Of a stretch of 64,000 bases of DNA, positions 52,368 to 61,899 are shown one piece after another. Origin of the DNA: CAUZIZ01 sp965218775 (GTDB lineage Bacteria; Acidobacteriota; UBA6911; RPQK01; JAJDTT01); assembly GCA_965218775.1 (NCBI GenBank), contig CBDCLS010000005.1:2046001-2110000 (forward strand), read 5' to 3'. The notes below the pieces were generated by a model. It was not told the origin of the DNA and searched no databases. It saw only the letters and a program-made list of their open reading frames with translations. Each line of letters starts with the position of its first letter. Position 1 is the first letter of the stretch. The translations under genes and the position numbers were made by a program.

Positions 52368-53816
52368 CTATTCCTTCGTGATCGTCCCGTCTTCCGCGTA
52401 CCATTTCTCCTGATCGGCTCGAGCAACCTCTCCTGTCTCCGCCGCCCGGATCAATACACGCTCCTCCTGACTCCTTCGAACCCGGTGCTCCAGATCAACG
52501 GGATCCCAACGGGATAACAATCGCTGACGAAGATCCTCACGAATATCGGCGTACTCCGGATCTTGTCCGAGATCGTCAAACTCTCCTGGATCCTCTTGCA
52601 AATCATACAGTTCCGGCGGATCGTCCAGGCTGTAGTTCAGCTTGTACCGCCCCCGACGCAGCATTGCCATGGGTCGAACCACGCCGTGAGCCAAATACTC
52701 AGAGAAAGCTTCATCCTTCCAATCGGTTTCCTCTCCGCGGCCCAGATTGAGCAGACTATCGCCATCGATTGGCGAAGGGCAGGGAGCGCCCGTCACCTCG
52801 ATCATCGTCGCCACCAGGTCGACCAGAGAAACCACCTCGGTAAGCCTGCGACCCTGGGGAAGCACTCCCGGCCAGGATATGACCATGGGAATCCGTGAGG
52901 ACTGCTCGTAGAAATTGGACTTGCGCCACATCCCGTGCTCACCCGCCATCTCGCCGTGGTCACTCACGTAAATCACAACCGTATTTTCGCGCTGGCCTGT
53001 CTCCTCCAAGGCCTCGATCAGCCGCCCAATCTTGTCATCGAGATAGGAGATCAAACCATAATAGCCGGCTCGGGCGCGGCGGGTCTGATCCTCCGGGAAA
53101 TCGATCATACCGAACATCTTCCGCATCCTTTGATAGACCGGATGCAAATTCTCCAGATGCCCAGAAGGAATGTTGGGCGAATCGATCGCATCCAAAGGAT
53201 ACAGGTCCCAGTATTTCTGAGGAACCACCAGCGGAAAGTGGGGCGCAATGAAGGAGGCGTTGAGCGCCCATGGTTGCTCTTTTCGGGCCGGGTCCCGAAG
53301 GTAGGTCAAGGCAGCCTCTTCAGCCTCGTCGTCGACTTCGATTTCAAGGGTTGTTCCCGGCGCCGCCTGGCTTATCCCCGGCCAGGGTTTCGGTGCAGTA
53401 AGCATCCCGTTGGACCAGGGAAAGACCGGGTGATAATGATCCCCATGGATATCGCGGGCCAGTTGCTCCCGAAAACCGTGCGTTTTGTCCGGTCCGACGA
53501 AGTGCTGTTTGCCGGAGAGAACCACATCGTAGTCGACGGCCCGCATCATATGAGCCCAGGTCACCCGATCCGACCCCAGAGGCGAAGTGTTGTCCCAGGT
53601 CTCAATCTCGTGAATGTAGCGGCCCGTTAGGAATGACATGCGAGACGGCACACATAGAGGTGAATTGCAGTAGGCATTCTCAAAGAGGACCCCCTCTGAC
53701 GCCAAACGATCCAGATGCGGTGTTTGAACCAGCGAGTGTCCGTACGCTCCACTGAACATCGGAGCGTGTTCATCCGACATGATTACGAGTAAGTTCGGCC
53801 GATCCTGTTCCGCCAT
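52368..53816 (-). CDS. Type I sulfatase
   Basis: 482 residues from ATG 53816 (GGAGAGAG upstream, GTG directly before it). The formylglycine-forming motif CVPSR is at Cys55 (NSPLCVPSRMSFLTGR), metal-binding residues sit in LLVIMSDEHAPMFSGAYGH and YVSDHGEMAGEHGMWRKSNF, and GDSLLNLGRG and DLQEDPGEFDDLGQDPEY complete the C-terminal part. No leader is visible, so it may be cytoplasmic or released by other means. The start resembles choline-sulfatase/phosphonate monoester hydrolase-type enzymes, but the substrate is not certain. An anaerobic or FGE-type maturase is not in the window. Confidence 0.9.
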   Translation of the reverse strand: MAEQDRPNLLVIMSDEHAPMFSGAYGHSLVQTPHLDRLASEGVLFENAYCNSPLCVPSRMSFLTGRYIHEIETWDNTSPLGSDRVTWAHMMRAVDYDVVLSGKQHFVGPDKTHGFREQLARDIHGDHYHPVFPWSNGMLTAPKPWPGISQAAPGTTLEIEVDDEAEEAALTYLRDPARKEQPWALNASFIAPHFPLVVPQKYWDLYPLDAIDSPNIPSGHLENLHPVYQRMRKMFGMIDFPEDQTRRARAGYYGLISYLDDKIGRLIEALEETGQRENTVVIYVSDHGEMAGEHGMWRKSNFYEQSSRIPMVISWPGVLPQGRRLTEVVSLVDLVATMIEVTGAPCPSPIDGDSLLNLGRGEETDWKDEAFSEYLAHGVVRPMAMLRRGRYKLNYSLDDPPELYDLQEDPGEFDDLGQDPEYADIREDLRQRLLSRWDPVDLEHRVRRSQEERVLIRAAETGEVARADQEKWYAEDGTITKE

Positions 53817-53849
53817 CACTCTCTCCTTCCGCCAGGTGCCCTGGCCCTC

Positions 53850-54060
53850 TCCTTCAAACTTGCCTTTGCCTGTGCCTGTGCCTGTGCCTTTGCCTCTCTC
53901 CTCTCCCTCTGCGTTCCTTCCTGCTATCTAAAAACAATCTTGAAATCGTTTCAATGCTGACTGGGCTGATCAAGAGCCTGGACCCAGGAAAGGGATGAGA
54001 CAAGGTCAAAGAGGAAGGCAAAGGCACAGGCAAAGGCAAGTTTGAAGGTGAGGGCAAGGG
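53850..54060. repeat. Hexamer-armed palindromic element, copy C
   Basis: Left arm 53850-53894 (CCTTCAAACTTGCCTTTGCC then TGTGCC hexamers) is complementary to the right arm 54013-54060 (AGGCAAAGGCACAGGCAAAG, then GCAAGTTTGAAGG). The core shares CTTGAAATCG and a GAGCCTGGA...CAGGAAAGG segment with copy B. It sits in the 53817-54206 space between divergent genes; the remainder of that space shows nothing else. Confidence 0.8.
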
Positions 54061-54206
54061 TCCGGGCGCTAGATAGGGACCCCGCTTGAGTGGCTCCTCG
54101 CGGATTGGCTTCGGCTCATCTTTCTGGCCTGACAAGCCTTGTCGACTGGGGAATGCCGCTGTAGAATGGATGGATTCTTCATAACACCAAGGCACAGCGA
54201 CTCGGA

Positions 54207-57200
54207 ATGGGAAAGAGATTCCGGGCATGGAGAGCCGGTGGGATTTTCCTCGCCGCAACCCTGGCCAGCCTACTGATCGGAACCAGTCGGGCGGAGGAGA
54301 CCTTCAACCAGCTGGCGGGGGAGTATGCCGCCGGGGTTCGTCCGCTCCTGGAGCAGAATTGTCTGGGCTGTCATTCCACCCAAAGGAGGATGGGAGAGCT
54401 GGACCTGGAGCGGTTTGCCACCCTCCAGCAGGTACGGGGCGATCTGCCCACCTGGCAGAAAATCCTGGAGATGCTCTCCAGTGAGCAGATGCCGCCCGAA
54501 GCAGCCCCCCAGCCCAGCGACGAGGCCCGAAGCGAGGTCGTCCGGTGGGTCCGGCGCCTTCTGGATGCCGTCGCTCTGGCCCGCGCCGGGGATCCGGGAC
54601 GGGTCCTGCTTCGCCGGCTCAGCAATGCCGAATACAACTACTCTGTACGGGACCTGACGGGAGTCGATCTGGAGCCGGCCCGCGAGTTCCCCATCGATGG
54701 CGCGGCCGGGGAAGGGTTCACCAACACCGGAGAGTCCCTGGTCATGTCGCCTGCCCTTCTGCAGAAATACATGGATGCGGCCAGGAAAATCTCGGCCCAC
54801 ATGGTGCTCCTTCCAGACGGGATCCGCTTTTCTCCGCAAACCACGTCGCGGAACTGGACCGATGAAGTTCTGGACCGGCTCCGCTCCTTTTACCGCCGAT
54901 TTGCCGACGAGGAGGGTTATCCTCTGTCTGAGCCCTACCTGGCGGCGACCCTGAGACACAGGGGAAACCTGGTGTCCGGCGAGACCACTCTTCAGGAGGT
55001 AGCCCGGGAGGAGGGCCTTCGCCTGTCCTATCTGAGGCTCCTCTGGGAAACCTTGACCGATCCCCATCCCTCCTTCTTTCTGGATCCGGTCCGAGCCCGG
55101 TGGCTGACCAGTGCTCCCAACAACCTCGAGGGACTGGCAGAGAAGATCAAAGAGTCGCAAGAGCGGCTCTGGAAGCTCAACACCGTGGGCCACCGGAGCC
55201 AATGGCAGGAGGCCGTGGATCCCTTCGTCGCCCATCAGGAGCTGAAGGCCAGGATCTCCACCCGTCCGGGTCAGGAAGAGGCGATGATCTATCTGTGGGT
55301 CCGGGATGCGGGTGATGGTGCCCGAGGAGACTACGTCCTCTGGGATCGTCCTCGATTCGAGGCCCCCGGCCAGCAGCCCATGCTGCTGCGGGACGTGGAT
55401 TCTCTGGACCGTCTCCTCCGCCAGAGACTGGAATCGACCCTGAAGGACACAACCCGATACCTGGCAGCAGTGGCCGAGCAGTCGACACCGGGGACGGATC
55501 TCCAGGGGCTGGCGTCCAAGCATGGGGTGGAGGAGAGGACACTGGAAAACTGGGCTCTCTACCTGCAGGAGGGCGGTCTTCCCCTCTCCGCCAAGCACTA
55601 CCTTTCCGGCCAGCTGGAGGGCATCGGCCGCAATCCGAACCTCAATGGTTGGGGGGAGGACTACGGACCCCGGTTTCTGTCCAACAGCTCGGATCGGAAC
55701 CTGGACCTCCCTGGGTTCATCCGAGCCCACCGGGTCGCCTGCCATCCGTCGGCCACCCACTTCGTGGGTCTGGCCTGGCAGAGTCCCATGGCTGGAACCG
55801 TGCGTGTCCGAACGCGGGCCACCGACGCCCAGGCCAACTGTGGGAACGGCGTCGCCTGGTCGCTCCAGCACCGGCGACGAGGCCAGCTCTCCATCCTCTC
55901 GGAAGGAACGTTCGACCAGGCCGGCTATGCCCCGATTAAGGATGTGGAAAACTTGGATGTGGAGGAGAGGGATCTGATCGTCCTGGAGATCGATTCTCGC
56001 GACGGGGACGACCAATGTGATCTGACGGTCGTCCGTCTCACCATTACCGAGGAAGTGGAGAAAGGGCGAGAATGGAACCTGGATGAGGATGTGGCCAACG
56101 ACATCCTGGTGGGCAACCCCCATCCCGATCGACTGGGCCATCCTCAGGTCTGGCACTTCTACCAGGGACCCAGCGGCGAACGCGTTCCCGCGGGGCTGGA
56201 GTCCCCTCCCGAAGGCTCGGTGCTGGCCCGCTGGAGCGAGGCTCTGGGTGATCCGGCTCGCCATGGCCAGCTGGTGGGGTTGGCCCAGGAGGCTCAGGCG
56301 ATCCTGACTGGGGCTCCGCCGAAAGAGGACACTCCGGATCGTCGGCTCCATGACCGCATGACGGCCTTGGACGGACCGCTCTACCGGGGCGTGGATCTTG
56401 CCTCCCTAGTGGACCTGGAGGAGGTCCAGGACTTGGAACGGGATGCTCCCGATGAAGAGAGCTCGGGGCCGCGTCCGTCCCGGTTCGGTCAGCACCCCCT
56501 GGGTCACCCGGTGGACCCCGGGAGTCTGGTGGTGCAGGCACCGTCGTTGCTGGAGTTCCAGCTTCCCGCCCAGCTGCTGTCGGGACGTGACTTCGTCACC
56601 GACGGAAGACTCGATTCGACCAGTGGCGCGGAAGGGACGGTTCAGCTGGATGTGTCGACTTCCAAGCCGGCAGAAGTCTCCGCCTATGATCCCGATCTTC
56701 CCATCGTGGTGCTTCCAGAGGGTCCGGCTCAGGAGCGGCTGGAGGTGTCTTCTCAGGATTTTCGCCGCGTCTTTCCCCGGATCATCGCCTACACCCGCAT
56801 CGTGCCGGTGGATGAGGTCATCACCATACGTCTCTTCTTTCGCGAGGATGACCATCTCCGTCGGCTTTTGCTGGATCCCAGGGAGCAGGAACAGTTGGAA
56901 CAGCTCTGGACCGAGCTCCAATACATCAGCCGGGATGCTCTCAAGGTGCACCGGTCCTTCGATATGTTCCTGGGATTCGCCTCCCAGGGCGGAAAGGAGG
57001 AGCAGTTCGAGCCCATGCGCGAGCCCATCCGCAGGCGGGCCGAGGCCTTCGGCCAGGAGCTCCTGGCATCTGAGCCGCGCCACCTGGAGGCGGTTATGGA
57101 CCTTGCCTCAAGAGCCTACCGCCGTCCCCTGAGCGAGAAGGAGAAGGAGGAGTTGCGTTCTCTCTACAGCCAGCAGCGGGCCCGGGAGATCCCCCATGAC

Positions 57201-58328
57201 GAGGCCCTTCGGACTCTGGTCTCAGGGGCTCTGGTCTCGCCCCATTTTCTCTACAAGGTGGAGCACCCCGCGCCCGGTGAGGAAGCCCAGCCGGTCACGG
57301 ACCTGGAGCTGGCCACACGGTTGAGCTACTTCCTCTGGTCCTCCCTGCCCGATTCAGAGCTACTGGAGACGGCGGCGGCGGGGCGGCTGGGAGATCCCTC
57401 CACCCTGGAGAGTCAGGCCCTACGGATGCTTCGGGAAGACCGGGTCCGGGGCCTGGCTGTCGAGTTCGCCGCCCAGTGGCTCCATGTTCGAAGCTTCGCC
57501 AGGGATATCGAGAAGAACGAGCGGCTCTTCCCGGATTTCGACGAGCGCCTGCGGGGGGCCATCCAGGAGGAATGCGTCCGTTTCTTCCAACATCTGTTCC
57601 AGGAAGATGGCTCCGTCCTTGAGATACTGAATGCCGATTACACCTTCGTGAACGACACGCTGGCCCGGCATTACGGCATCCCCGGGGTGGAGGGCTCCCG
57701 GTGGCAGCGTGTCGACGCAGTGGAGAGCTTCGATCGAGGCGGAATCCTAGGCTTTGCCAGTGTCCTGGCCACCCAATCCGGTGCGTCCAGGACCAGTCCC
57801 ATCTTACGGGGCAACTTCATCCTGGAATCCATTCTCGGGGAGCACCTGCCCAGACCTCCTCCCAACGTGCCCGAGCTGCCCGCTGACGAGACAGCCACCG
57901 ATGGACTGACCATCCGCCAGCTGACCGAGAAGCACCGAAGCGTCCCCGGCTGCGCCGTGTGTCACGCCAGGATCGACCCCTTTGGATTCTCCCTGGAGGG
58001 CTTCGATTCCACTGGCAGACGCCGGGACCGGGACCTGGCGGGGCGACCCGTGGAGACGGGAGTCGAGTTGAACAGTGGCACCCGATTCAACGGGCTTTCG
58101 GGTCTGCGCGACTATCTTCTGGGCTCGCGCCGGGAGCAGTTTCTGCGCAACTTCTCCAAGAAGCTGTTAGGGTATGCTTTAGGTAGAGCGGTGACACTTT
58201 CGGATGAGCCTCTGGTGGATCGGATGCTGGATCGGCTCGAGAGAGACGATTATCGCTTTTCGAGTCTGGTCCAGACCATCGTGGCCAGCCGGCAGTTCCG
58301 GTACCGACGTGGCCTCGAAGATCGCTAG
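54207..58328 (+). CDS. DUF1592/DUF1588/DUF1585 cytochrome c-like protein
   Basis: 1373 residues with a Sec leader (GGIFLAATLASLLIGTSRA). PSCyt1 holds CLGCHSTQRR near residue 53; DUF1587 follows (LLRRLSNAEYNYSVRDLTGV). A long insert fills ~230-900. DUF1595/1592 (LASRAYRRPLSEKEKEELRS; SPHFLYKVEHPAPGEEAQPV; LATRLSYFLWSSLPDSELLE) is next, then DUF1588 (NADYTFVNDTLARHYGIPGV, GILGFASVLATQSGASRTSP) and the second heme motif CAVCHARIDPFGFSLEGFD near 1250, then DUF1585 (LLGYALGRAVTLSDEPLVDR). The set is exported and common in Planctomycetes and Acidobacteriota, with unknown reaction. Its partner DUF1552 follows. The insert makes it long for the family. Confidence 0.9.
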   Translation: MGKRFRAWRAGGIFLAATLASLLIGTSRAEETFNQLAGEYAAGVRPLLEQNCLGCHSTQRRMGELDLERFATLQQVRGDLPTWQKILEMLSSEQMPPEAAPQPSDEARSEVVRWVRRLLDAVALARAGDPGRVLLRRLSNAEYNYSVRDLTGVDLEPAREFPIDGAAGEGFTNTGESLVMSPALLQKYMDAARKISAHMVLLPDGIRFSPQTTSRNWTDEVLDRLRSFYRRFADEEGYPLSEPYLAATLRHRGNLVSGETTLQEVAREEGLRLSYLRLLWETLTDPHPSFFLDPVRARWLTSAPNNLEGLAEKIKESQERLWKLNTVGHRSQWQEAVDPFVAHQELKARISTRPGQEEAMIYLWVRDAGDGARGDYVLWDRPRFEAPGQQPMLLRDVDSLDRLLRQRLESTLKDTTRYLAAVAEQSTPGTDLQGLASKHGVEERTLENWALYLQEGGLPLSAKHYLSGQLEGIGRNPNLNGWGEDYGPRFLSNSSDRNLDLPGFIRAHRVACHPSATHFVGLAWQSPMAGTVRVRTRATDAQANCGNGVAWSLQHRRRGQLSILSEGTFDQAGYAPIKDVENLDVEERDLIVLEIDSRDGDDQCDLTVVRLTITEEVEKGREWNLDEDVANDILVGNPHPDRLGHPQVWHFYQGPSGERVPAGLESPPEGSVLARWSEALGDPARHGQLVGLAQEAQAILTGAPPKEDTPDRRLHDRMTALDGPLYRGVDLASLVDLEEVQDLERDAPDEESSGPRPSRFGQHPLGHPVDPGSLVVQAPSLLEFQLPAQLLSGRDFVTDGRLDSTSGAEGTVQLDVSTSKPAEVSAYDPDLPIVVLPEGPAQERLEVSSQDFRRVFPRIIAYTRIVPVDEVITIRLFFREDDHLRRLLLDPREQEQLEQLWTELQYISRDALKVHRSFDMFLGFASQGGKEEQFEPMREPIRRRAEAFGQELLASEPRHLEAVMDLASRAYRRPLSEKEKEELRSLYSQQRAREIPHDEALRTLVSGALVSPHFLYKVEHPAPGEEAQPVTDLELATRLSYFLWSSLPDSELLETAAAGRLGDPSTLESQALRMLREDRVRGLAVEFAAQWLHVRSFARDIEKNERLFPDFDERLRGAIQEECVRFFQHLFQEDGSVLEILNADYTFVNDTLARHYGIPGVEGSRWQRVDAVESFDRGGILGFASVLATQSGASRTSPILRGNFILESILGEHLPRPPPNVPELPADETATDGLTIRQLTEKHRSVPGCAVCHARIDPFGFSLEGFDSTGRRRDRDLAGRPVETGVELNSGTRFNGLSGLRDYLLGSRREQFLRNFSKKLLGYALGRAVTLSDEPLVDRMLDRLERDDYRFSSLVQTIVASRQFRYRRGLEDR

Positions 58329-58397
58329 GGACCCTTGGTGGAGGAGATGTTCACAGACTGGTCAAGTTTCCTGCCTCCGCGTGATGTAGTTTTAGCG

Positions 58398-58652
58398 AGA
58401 CCGCTTCAGCGGTCTGGCGCGAAGCGCAATAGCCCCGGCGTTTACGCCGGGGTTGGTCGGCAATTCACCCTTCTTGAGGCCCCTTCAGGGGCCTTCTTGA
58501 GCAGAGGCTTTAGCCAGGATCCGGGTCGACGATGCCTAAAGCCGCCCCTCGAGAAGGACCGTGAACGGCCCTCATGAGACGTAGGGAACCAGCATACCCC
58601 GGCGTAAACACCGGGGCTATCGCGCTTCGCGCCAGGCCGCTGAAGCGGCCTC
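58398..58652. repeat. Mirror-image REP-type palindrome cluster
   Basis: Hairpins AGACCGCTTCAGCGGTCT (58398-58415), CCCCGGCGTTTACGCCGGGG (58433-58452) and GGCCCCTTCAGGGGCC (58478-58493) are followed by CCCCGGCGTAAACACCGGGG (58597-58616) and GGCCGCTGAAGCGGCC (58635-58650), with GCGCGAAGCGC / GCGCTTCGCGC in inverted order. The whole element is an inverted repeat between the DUF1592 and DUF1552 genes, filling most of the 58329-58731 gap. Confidence 0.85.
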
Positions 58653-58731
58653 CTGGAAAGCGCACAATCAAACAAACGTCGGTGTTGCTCGGCGATTTGG
58701 GATGGCCGCGACTTACTACGGAGAGGAAACA

Positions 58732-60030
58732 ATGAGTCGGACAGATAAAGCCTCGATGACCCGTCGCACAGTCCTGCGTGGTCTCGGTGTGAGCCTGGCC
58801 CTTCCCTGGCTCGAGTCGCTGGCGTCTGTCACCGACAGCGCCACTGCCCAGGCGCCGCAACGGTTCGCGGCGCTCTTCGCAGGGAATGGCTTTCATTCCA
58901 AGGAGTGGTGGGCCCGGGGCAGCGGCAAGACGATGGAGCTGGGAAAGGTCCTGGAACCGGTGGCTCCGCTGAAGGAAAAACTCCTTTTCATCCGAGGCCT
59001 GTACAACGACGAGGCTCTGAAGGGGAACATCCACAGCTCCCAGACTGGAAATCTCCTCTCGGGTGCGCCCCTCGCCTCGGGCGGCAGTATTCAATCCGGA
59101 ACCAGCATCGACCAGGTCCTGGCCCAGCGCCTGGGCCGTGGCACCAGGATCCCCAGTCTGGTTCTGGGCTGCGAGAGATCCATCTCCTCGGTTCACAAGA
59201 ACTATTCCATGCTCTACAGCTCCCACATCTCCTGGAGCTCACCCACCACGCCCACGCCCCTGGAGACCTATCCTGCACTGGCCTTCGATCGTCTCTTCCG
59301 CGACGACGTCAGCCGGGGGGACAAGAGCGTCCTGGATCTGGTTCTGGACCAGGCCGACAGCCTCTCGCGAAGGGTCAGCAGCTGGGATCGGAGAAAGCTG
59401 GATGAGTACCTGACCTCGGTCCGGGAAGTGGAGCTGCGCCTGGACCGGGCTGGCCAGGAGCGGCAGCTGGAGGGGTGGCGTCCCACCTTGCAGGAGCCCA
59501 ACATGGAGCGGCCTCCTGACGGCATGCCCCAGGACATCGATCGGCACATGCGCCTCATGTCCGACATCCTGGTCCTGGCCTTCCAGACGGACACGACCCG
59601 GATCTGCACCCTGAAACTGAACAACGACCACTCCTCTCTTCGATTCCCCCATCTGGGCGTGGATTACATGATCCATCATCTGCTCTCCCACAAAGACACC
59701 CAGGACTGGTTGAGGGTGAACCAGTTCTTCGTGAGTCAGCTGGCCTACATCGCTGGGCGGCTGGACCAGATCCAGGAAGGCGAAAGGACGCTGCTGGACA
59801 ACTCTACGATCCTCTTCTGCTCCAGCATGCTCACGGGAAGCCACGACGCGACCCAGCTGCCCGTGCTGATCCTGGGACGCGGCGGTGGCCGCCTGGAGAC
59901 GGGGCGAGTTCTGGACTACCTGGAGAGTCCCAATCGCAAGATGTGCAGCCTCTATCTCTCCCTCATGGACAAGATGGGCGTGCATCTGGAGCACTTCGGA
60001 GATTCGGACCAGCCGCTTTCGGAGGTCTAA
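58732..60030 (+). CDS. Tat-exported DUF1552 protein
   Basis: 432 residues from ATG 58732 (GAGAGGA upstream), with the leader TRRTVLRGLGVSLALPWLES. DUF1552 blocks: RFAALFAGNGFHSKEWWARG, KLLFIRGLYNDEALKGNIHS, SLVLGCERSISSVHKNYSML and TRICTLKLNNDHSSLRFPHL (acidic/His residues likely for metal). It is the usual companion of DUF1592 proteins. The palindrome cluster between the two genes may shape the transcript. Reaction unknown. Confidence 0.9.
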   Translation: MSRTDKASMTRRTVLRGLGVSLALPWLESLASVTDSATAQAPQRFAALFAGNGFHSKEWWARGSGKTMELGKVLEPVAPLKEKLLFIRGLYNDEALKGNIHSSQTGNLLSGAPLASGGSIQSGTSIDQVLAQRLGRGTRIPSLVLGCERSISSVHKNYSMLYSSHISWSSPTTPTPLETYPALAFDRLFRDDVSRGDKSVLDLVLDQADSLSRRVSSWDRRKLDEYLTSVREVELRLDRAGQERQLEGWRPTLQEPNMERPPDGMPQDIDRHMRLMSDILVLAFQTDTTRICTLKLNNDHSSLRFPHLGVDYMIHHLLSHKDTQDWLRVNQFFVSQLAYIAGRLDQIQEGERTLLDNSTILFCSSMLTGSHDATQLPVLILGRGGGRLETGRVLDYLESPNRKMCSLYLSLMDKMGVHLEHFGDSDQPLSEV

Positions 60031-60801
60031 GTGCCCATGTCTCCCGCACCCAGGGCCGCCGCTTGTGTCCTGGCTGCAGCCTGCCTGCTCACATTTCTCG
60101 CCGCCAGCGGCACCGACGGCACGGGTGCTGAGGCGGGGAAGGAGCGGGGCCGCCGGCTTCTCCTCCTTCTGGAATCCTCCCAGAACATGTCAGAAGAGAT
60201 CCGCAAGGGGGACTTCTCGCATGCCAATCTGAGAGGCGCCCGCATCGCCGGCGAGGATCTCCTATCCCGTATGGAGGGAAGGACCTTCTCCCAGGTGTAC
60301 CAGAGCAGAGAGTACCTCGAGGGAGAGGGTCTCTTTTCCGCCGTCCTGCGAGGGGTCAGGCTTTACGGGGCCGACCTGACGGGAGCCGATCTCCACCGGG
60401 TCGACCTCAGTCGAGCGGTGCTCGAGCAAGCCGTCCTGCTGGGGAGCGACCTTCGCGGAGCCGTACTCAACCAGGCAGATCTGCAGAGAGCGGACCTGGC
60501 AGAGGCCGATCTGCGCAAAGCCGGCTTGTTTCGGGCGAACCTGTCGAGTGCTAGCCTTCGCAGGGCTCGACTCGAGGGCGCCCGACTCAGAGAGTCCTCG
60601 CTGCGGGGAGCCGACCTACGGGGTGCACGAGTGCGGGGAGCGGACCTTCAAGGGGCGGACCTGGAAGGTGCCATCGTGGATGCCGGTGATTGGCTCCTGT
60701 CCTCGGGTGCGTGCCTGGATCCGGGACGATGGAGTCTGGTTCGGATTGCTCCGGACGCCTCATCATGGAGTGTTTCTTTGCGCCGCCGACCTAGTGAATA
60801 G
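60031..60801 (+). CDS. Secreted pentapeptide-repeat protein
   Basis: 256 residues; GTG 60031 directly follows the DUF1552 stop, and ATG 60037 is an alternative. A leader (ACVLAAACLLTFLAASG) is followed by about 18 A(D/N)LxxA-type pentapeptides between residues ~70 and 225 (FSHANLRGARIAG; GADLTGADLHRVDLSRAVLE; GADLRGARVRGADLQGADLE). The family folds as a right-handed quadrilateral beta-helix; roles include binding and DNA-gyrase mimicry, but export makes a structural or binding role likelier. It is co-transcribed with the DUF1592/DUF1552 pair. Confidence 0.85.
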   Translation: MPMSPAPRAAACVLAAACLLTFLAASGTDGTGAEAGKERGRRLLLLLESSQNMSEEIRKGDFSHANLRGARIAGEDLLSRMEGRTFSQVYQSREYLEGEGLFSAVLRGVRLYGADLTGADLHRVDLSRAVLEQAVLLGSDLRGAVLNQADLQRADLAEADLRKAGLFRANLSSASLRRARLEGARLRESSLRGADLRGARVRGADLQGADLEGAIVDAGDWLLSSGACLDPGRWSLVRIAPDASSWSVSLRRRPSE

Positions 60802-60810
60802 GGGATCGTG

Positions 60811-61836
60811 ATGACGGAGTACGAGTATGAGAATCTGGGTAATGGAATCTCGATACCATGCGCGCACATGGACCTGACTGATTCCGTAGACTCCCCAGCC
60901 AGAAAAGCACTTACGCAGGAGATCTATAGGATTGTCGATCGGCAGGGGGCACTGCTGCTGCGGGATACTGGACTCGAGACCACTCGCGGGTTCGCTGAGT
61001 TCTTGTCCTCTATTGGCTACCGCCACCATTCGTATGTAGGGGGCACTTCACCTAGGACGGACCAGGGCCGGGGGGTGTACACGGCCACGGATATTCCAGC
61101 CGACGTGACCATCCCGATTCATCAGGAAATGTCCTATTTGGACAGCGCGCCGGATTACGTCTCCTTCTTTTGTGAAGATCCCGCGGAGAACGGCCAGAAG
61201 ACCAACCTGATCGGCGATATGAGAAGGCTCACCGATCGTCTCCCCGCAGAGCTCAAGAAGAGGTACAAGGGTAAGCGCGCCCGCCTTCGGCGTACGCTGC
61301 CGCCCACCGGGAAGAACACCGGCTTTTTCCGCGCCCAGAAATGCTGGCAGGAAACCTTCGGCACCGGCGACCGGGAGGAAGCCGTTGCCATCGCCGAGCA
61401 GAAGGGGTGGGAACTGAGCTGGACCGACGACGATTTCCTCGTAATCACGCAGGAGCCGGCGCGGTTTTTCAGGACGCACCCAATCCAGGGCGAGATCTGG
61501 TGCACCCAGGCGCTACATTTTCAGCCAGCGTCGAGGCGCCTCTCCGCAGAGAGAGACGGCCGAACGGCAGACCTCGAGCGGTTGAACTCAGCCTTGGCCA
61601 ATGCGCCGGACAGCGTCGACCGAATGATTATGGAAGACGGCAGCGCCGTGCCACCAGAAGATTGCAGGATCGGGTTTGAGATCGCCGTGGCAGAGGAAAC
61701 ACCCTACGCGCTGGGACGAGGAGACATCATTCTCCTCGACAACCTGCTTATGGCGCACGGCAGATCACGGTTTACTGGTCCGCGGAGAATCTTCACTGCA
61801 CTGGGCGACCGAGTGGCCGGCAGGCAAACGGCCTGA
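60811..61836 (+). CDS. TauD/TfdA-family Fe(II)/2-oxoglutarate dioxygenase
   Basis: 341 residues from ATG 60811 (GTG 60808 also possible). The facial triad is IHQEMSYL (His-x-Glu, the Asp-to-Glu variant is allowed in this family) and MAHGRSRFTG (distal His), with GPRRIFTALG supplying the 2-oxoglutarate Arg. No leader, so cytoplasmic. Family members hydroxylate taurine, alkylsulfates, aryl-oxy acids or, in SyrP-type enzymes, tailor amino acids. The substrate is open. It follows the pentapeptide gene by 9 bases. Confidence 0.85.
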   Translation: MTEYEYENLGNGISIPCAHMDLTDSVDSPARKALTQEIYRIVDRQGALLLRDTGLETTRGFAEFLSSIGYRHHSYVGGTSPRTDQGRGVYTATDIPADVTIPIHQEMSYLDSAPDYVSFFCEDPAENGQKTNLIGDMRRLTDRLPAELKKRYKGKRARLRRTLPPTGKNTGFFRAQKCWQETFGTGDREEAVAIAEQKGWELSWTDDDFLVITQEPARFFRTHPIQGEIWCTQALHFQPASRRLSAERDGRTADLERLNSALANAPDSVDRMIMEDGSAVPPEDCRIGFEIAVAEETPYALGRGDIILLDNLLMAHGRSRFTGPRRIFTALGDRVAGRQTA

Positions 61837-61899
61837 ATTCGAGTCGGTCTGTGGCGCCCGCTCCGAAAGACAGATGTCCCTACCATGTGGAGTCTCAAT

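Noticed and set aside
54270..56351. 693-residue minus-strand frame in the DUF1592 gene
   Set aside because: High G+C opens antisense frames; no motif, start context or leader supports it.
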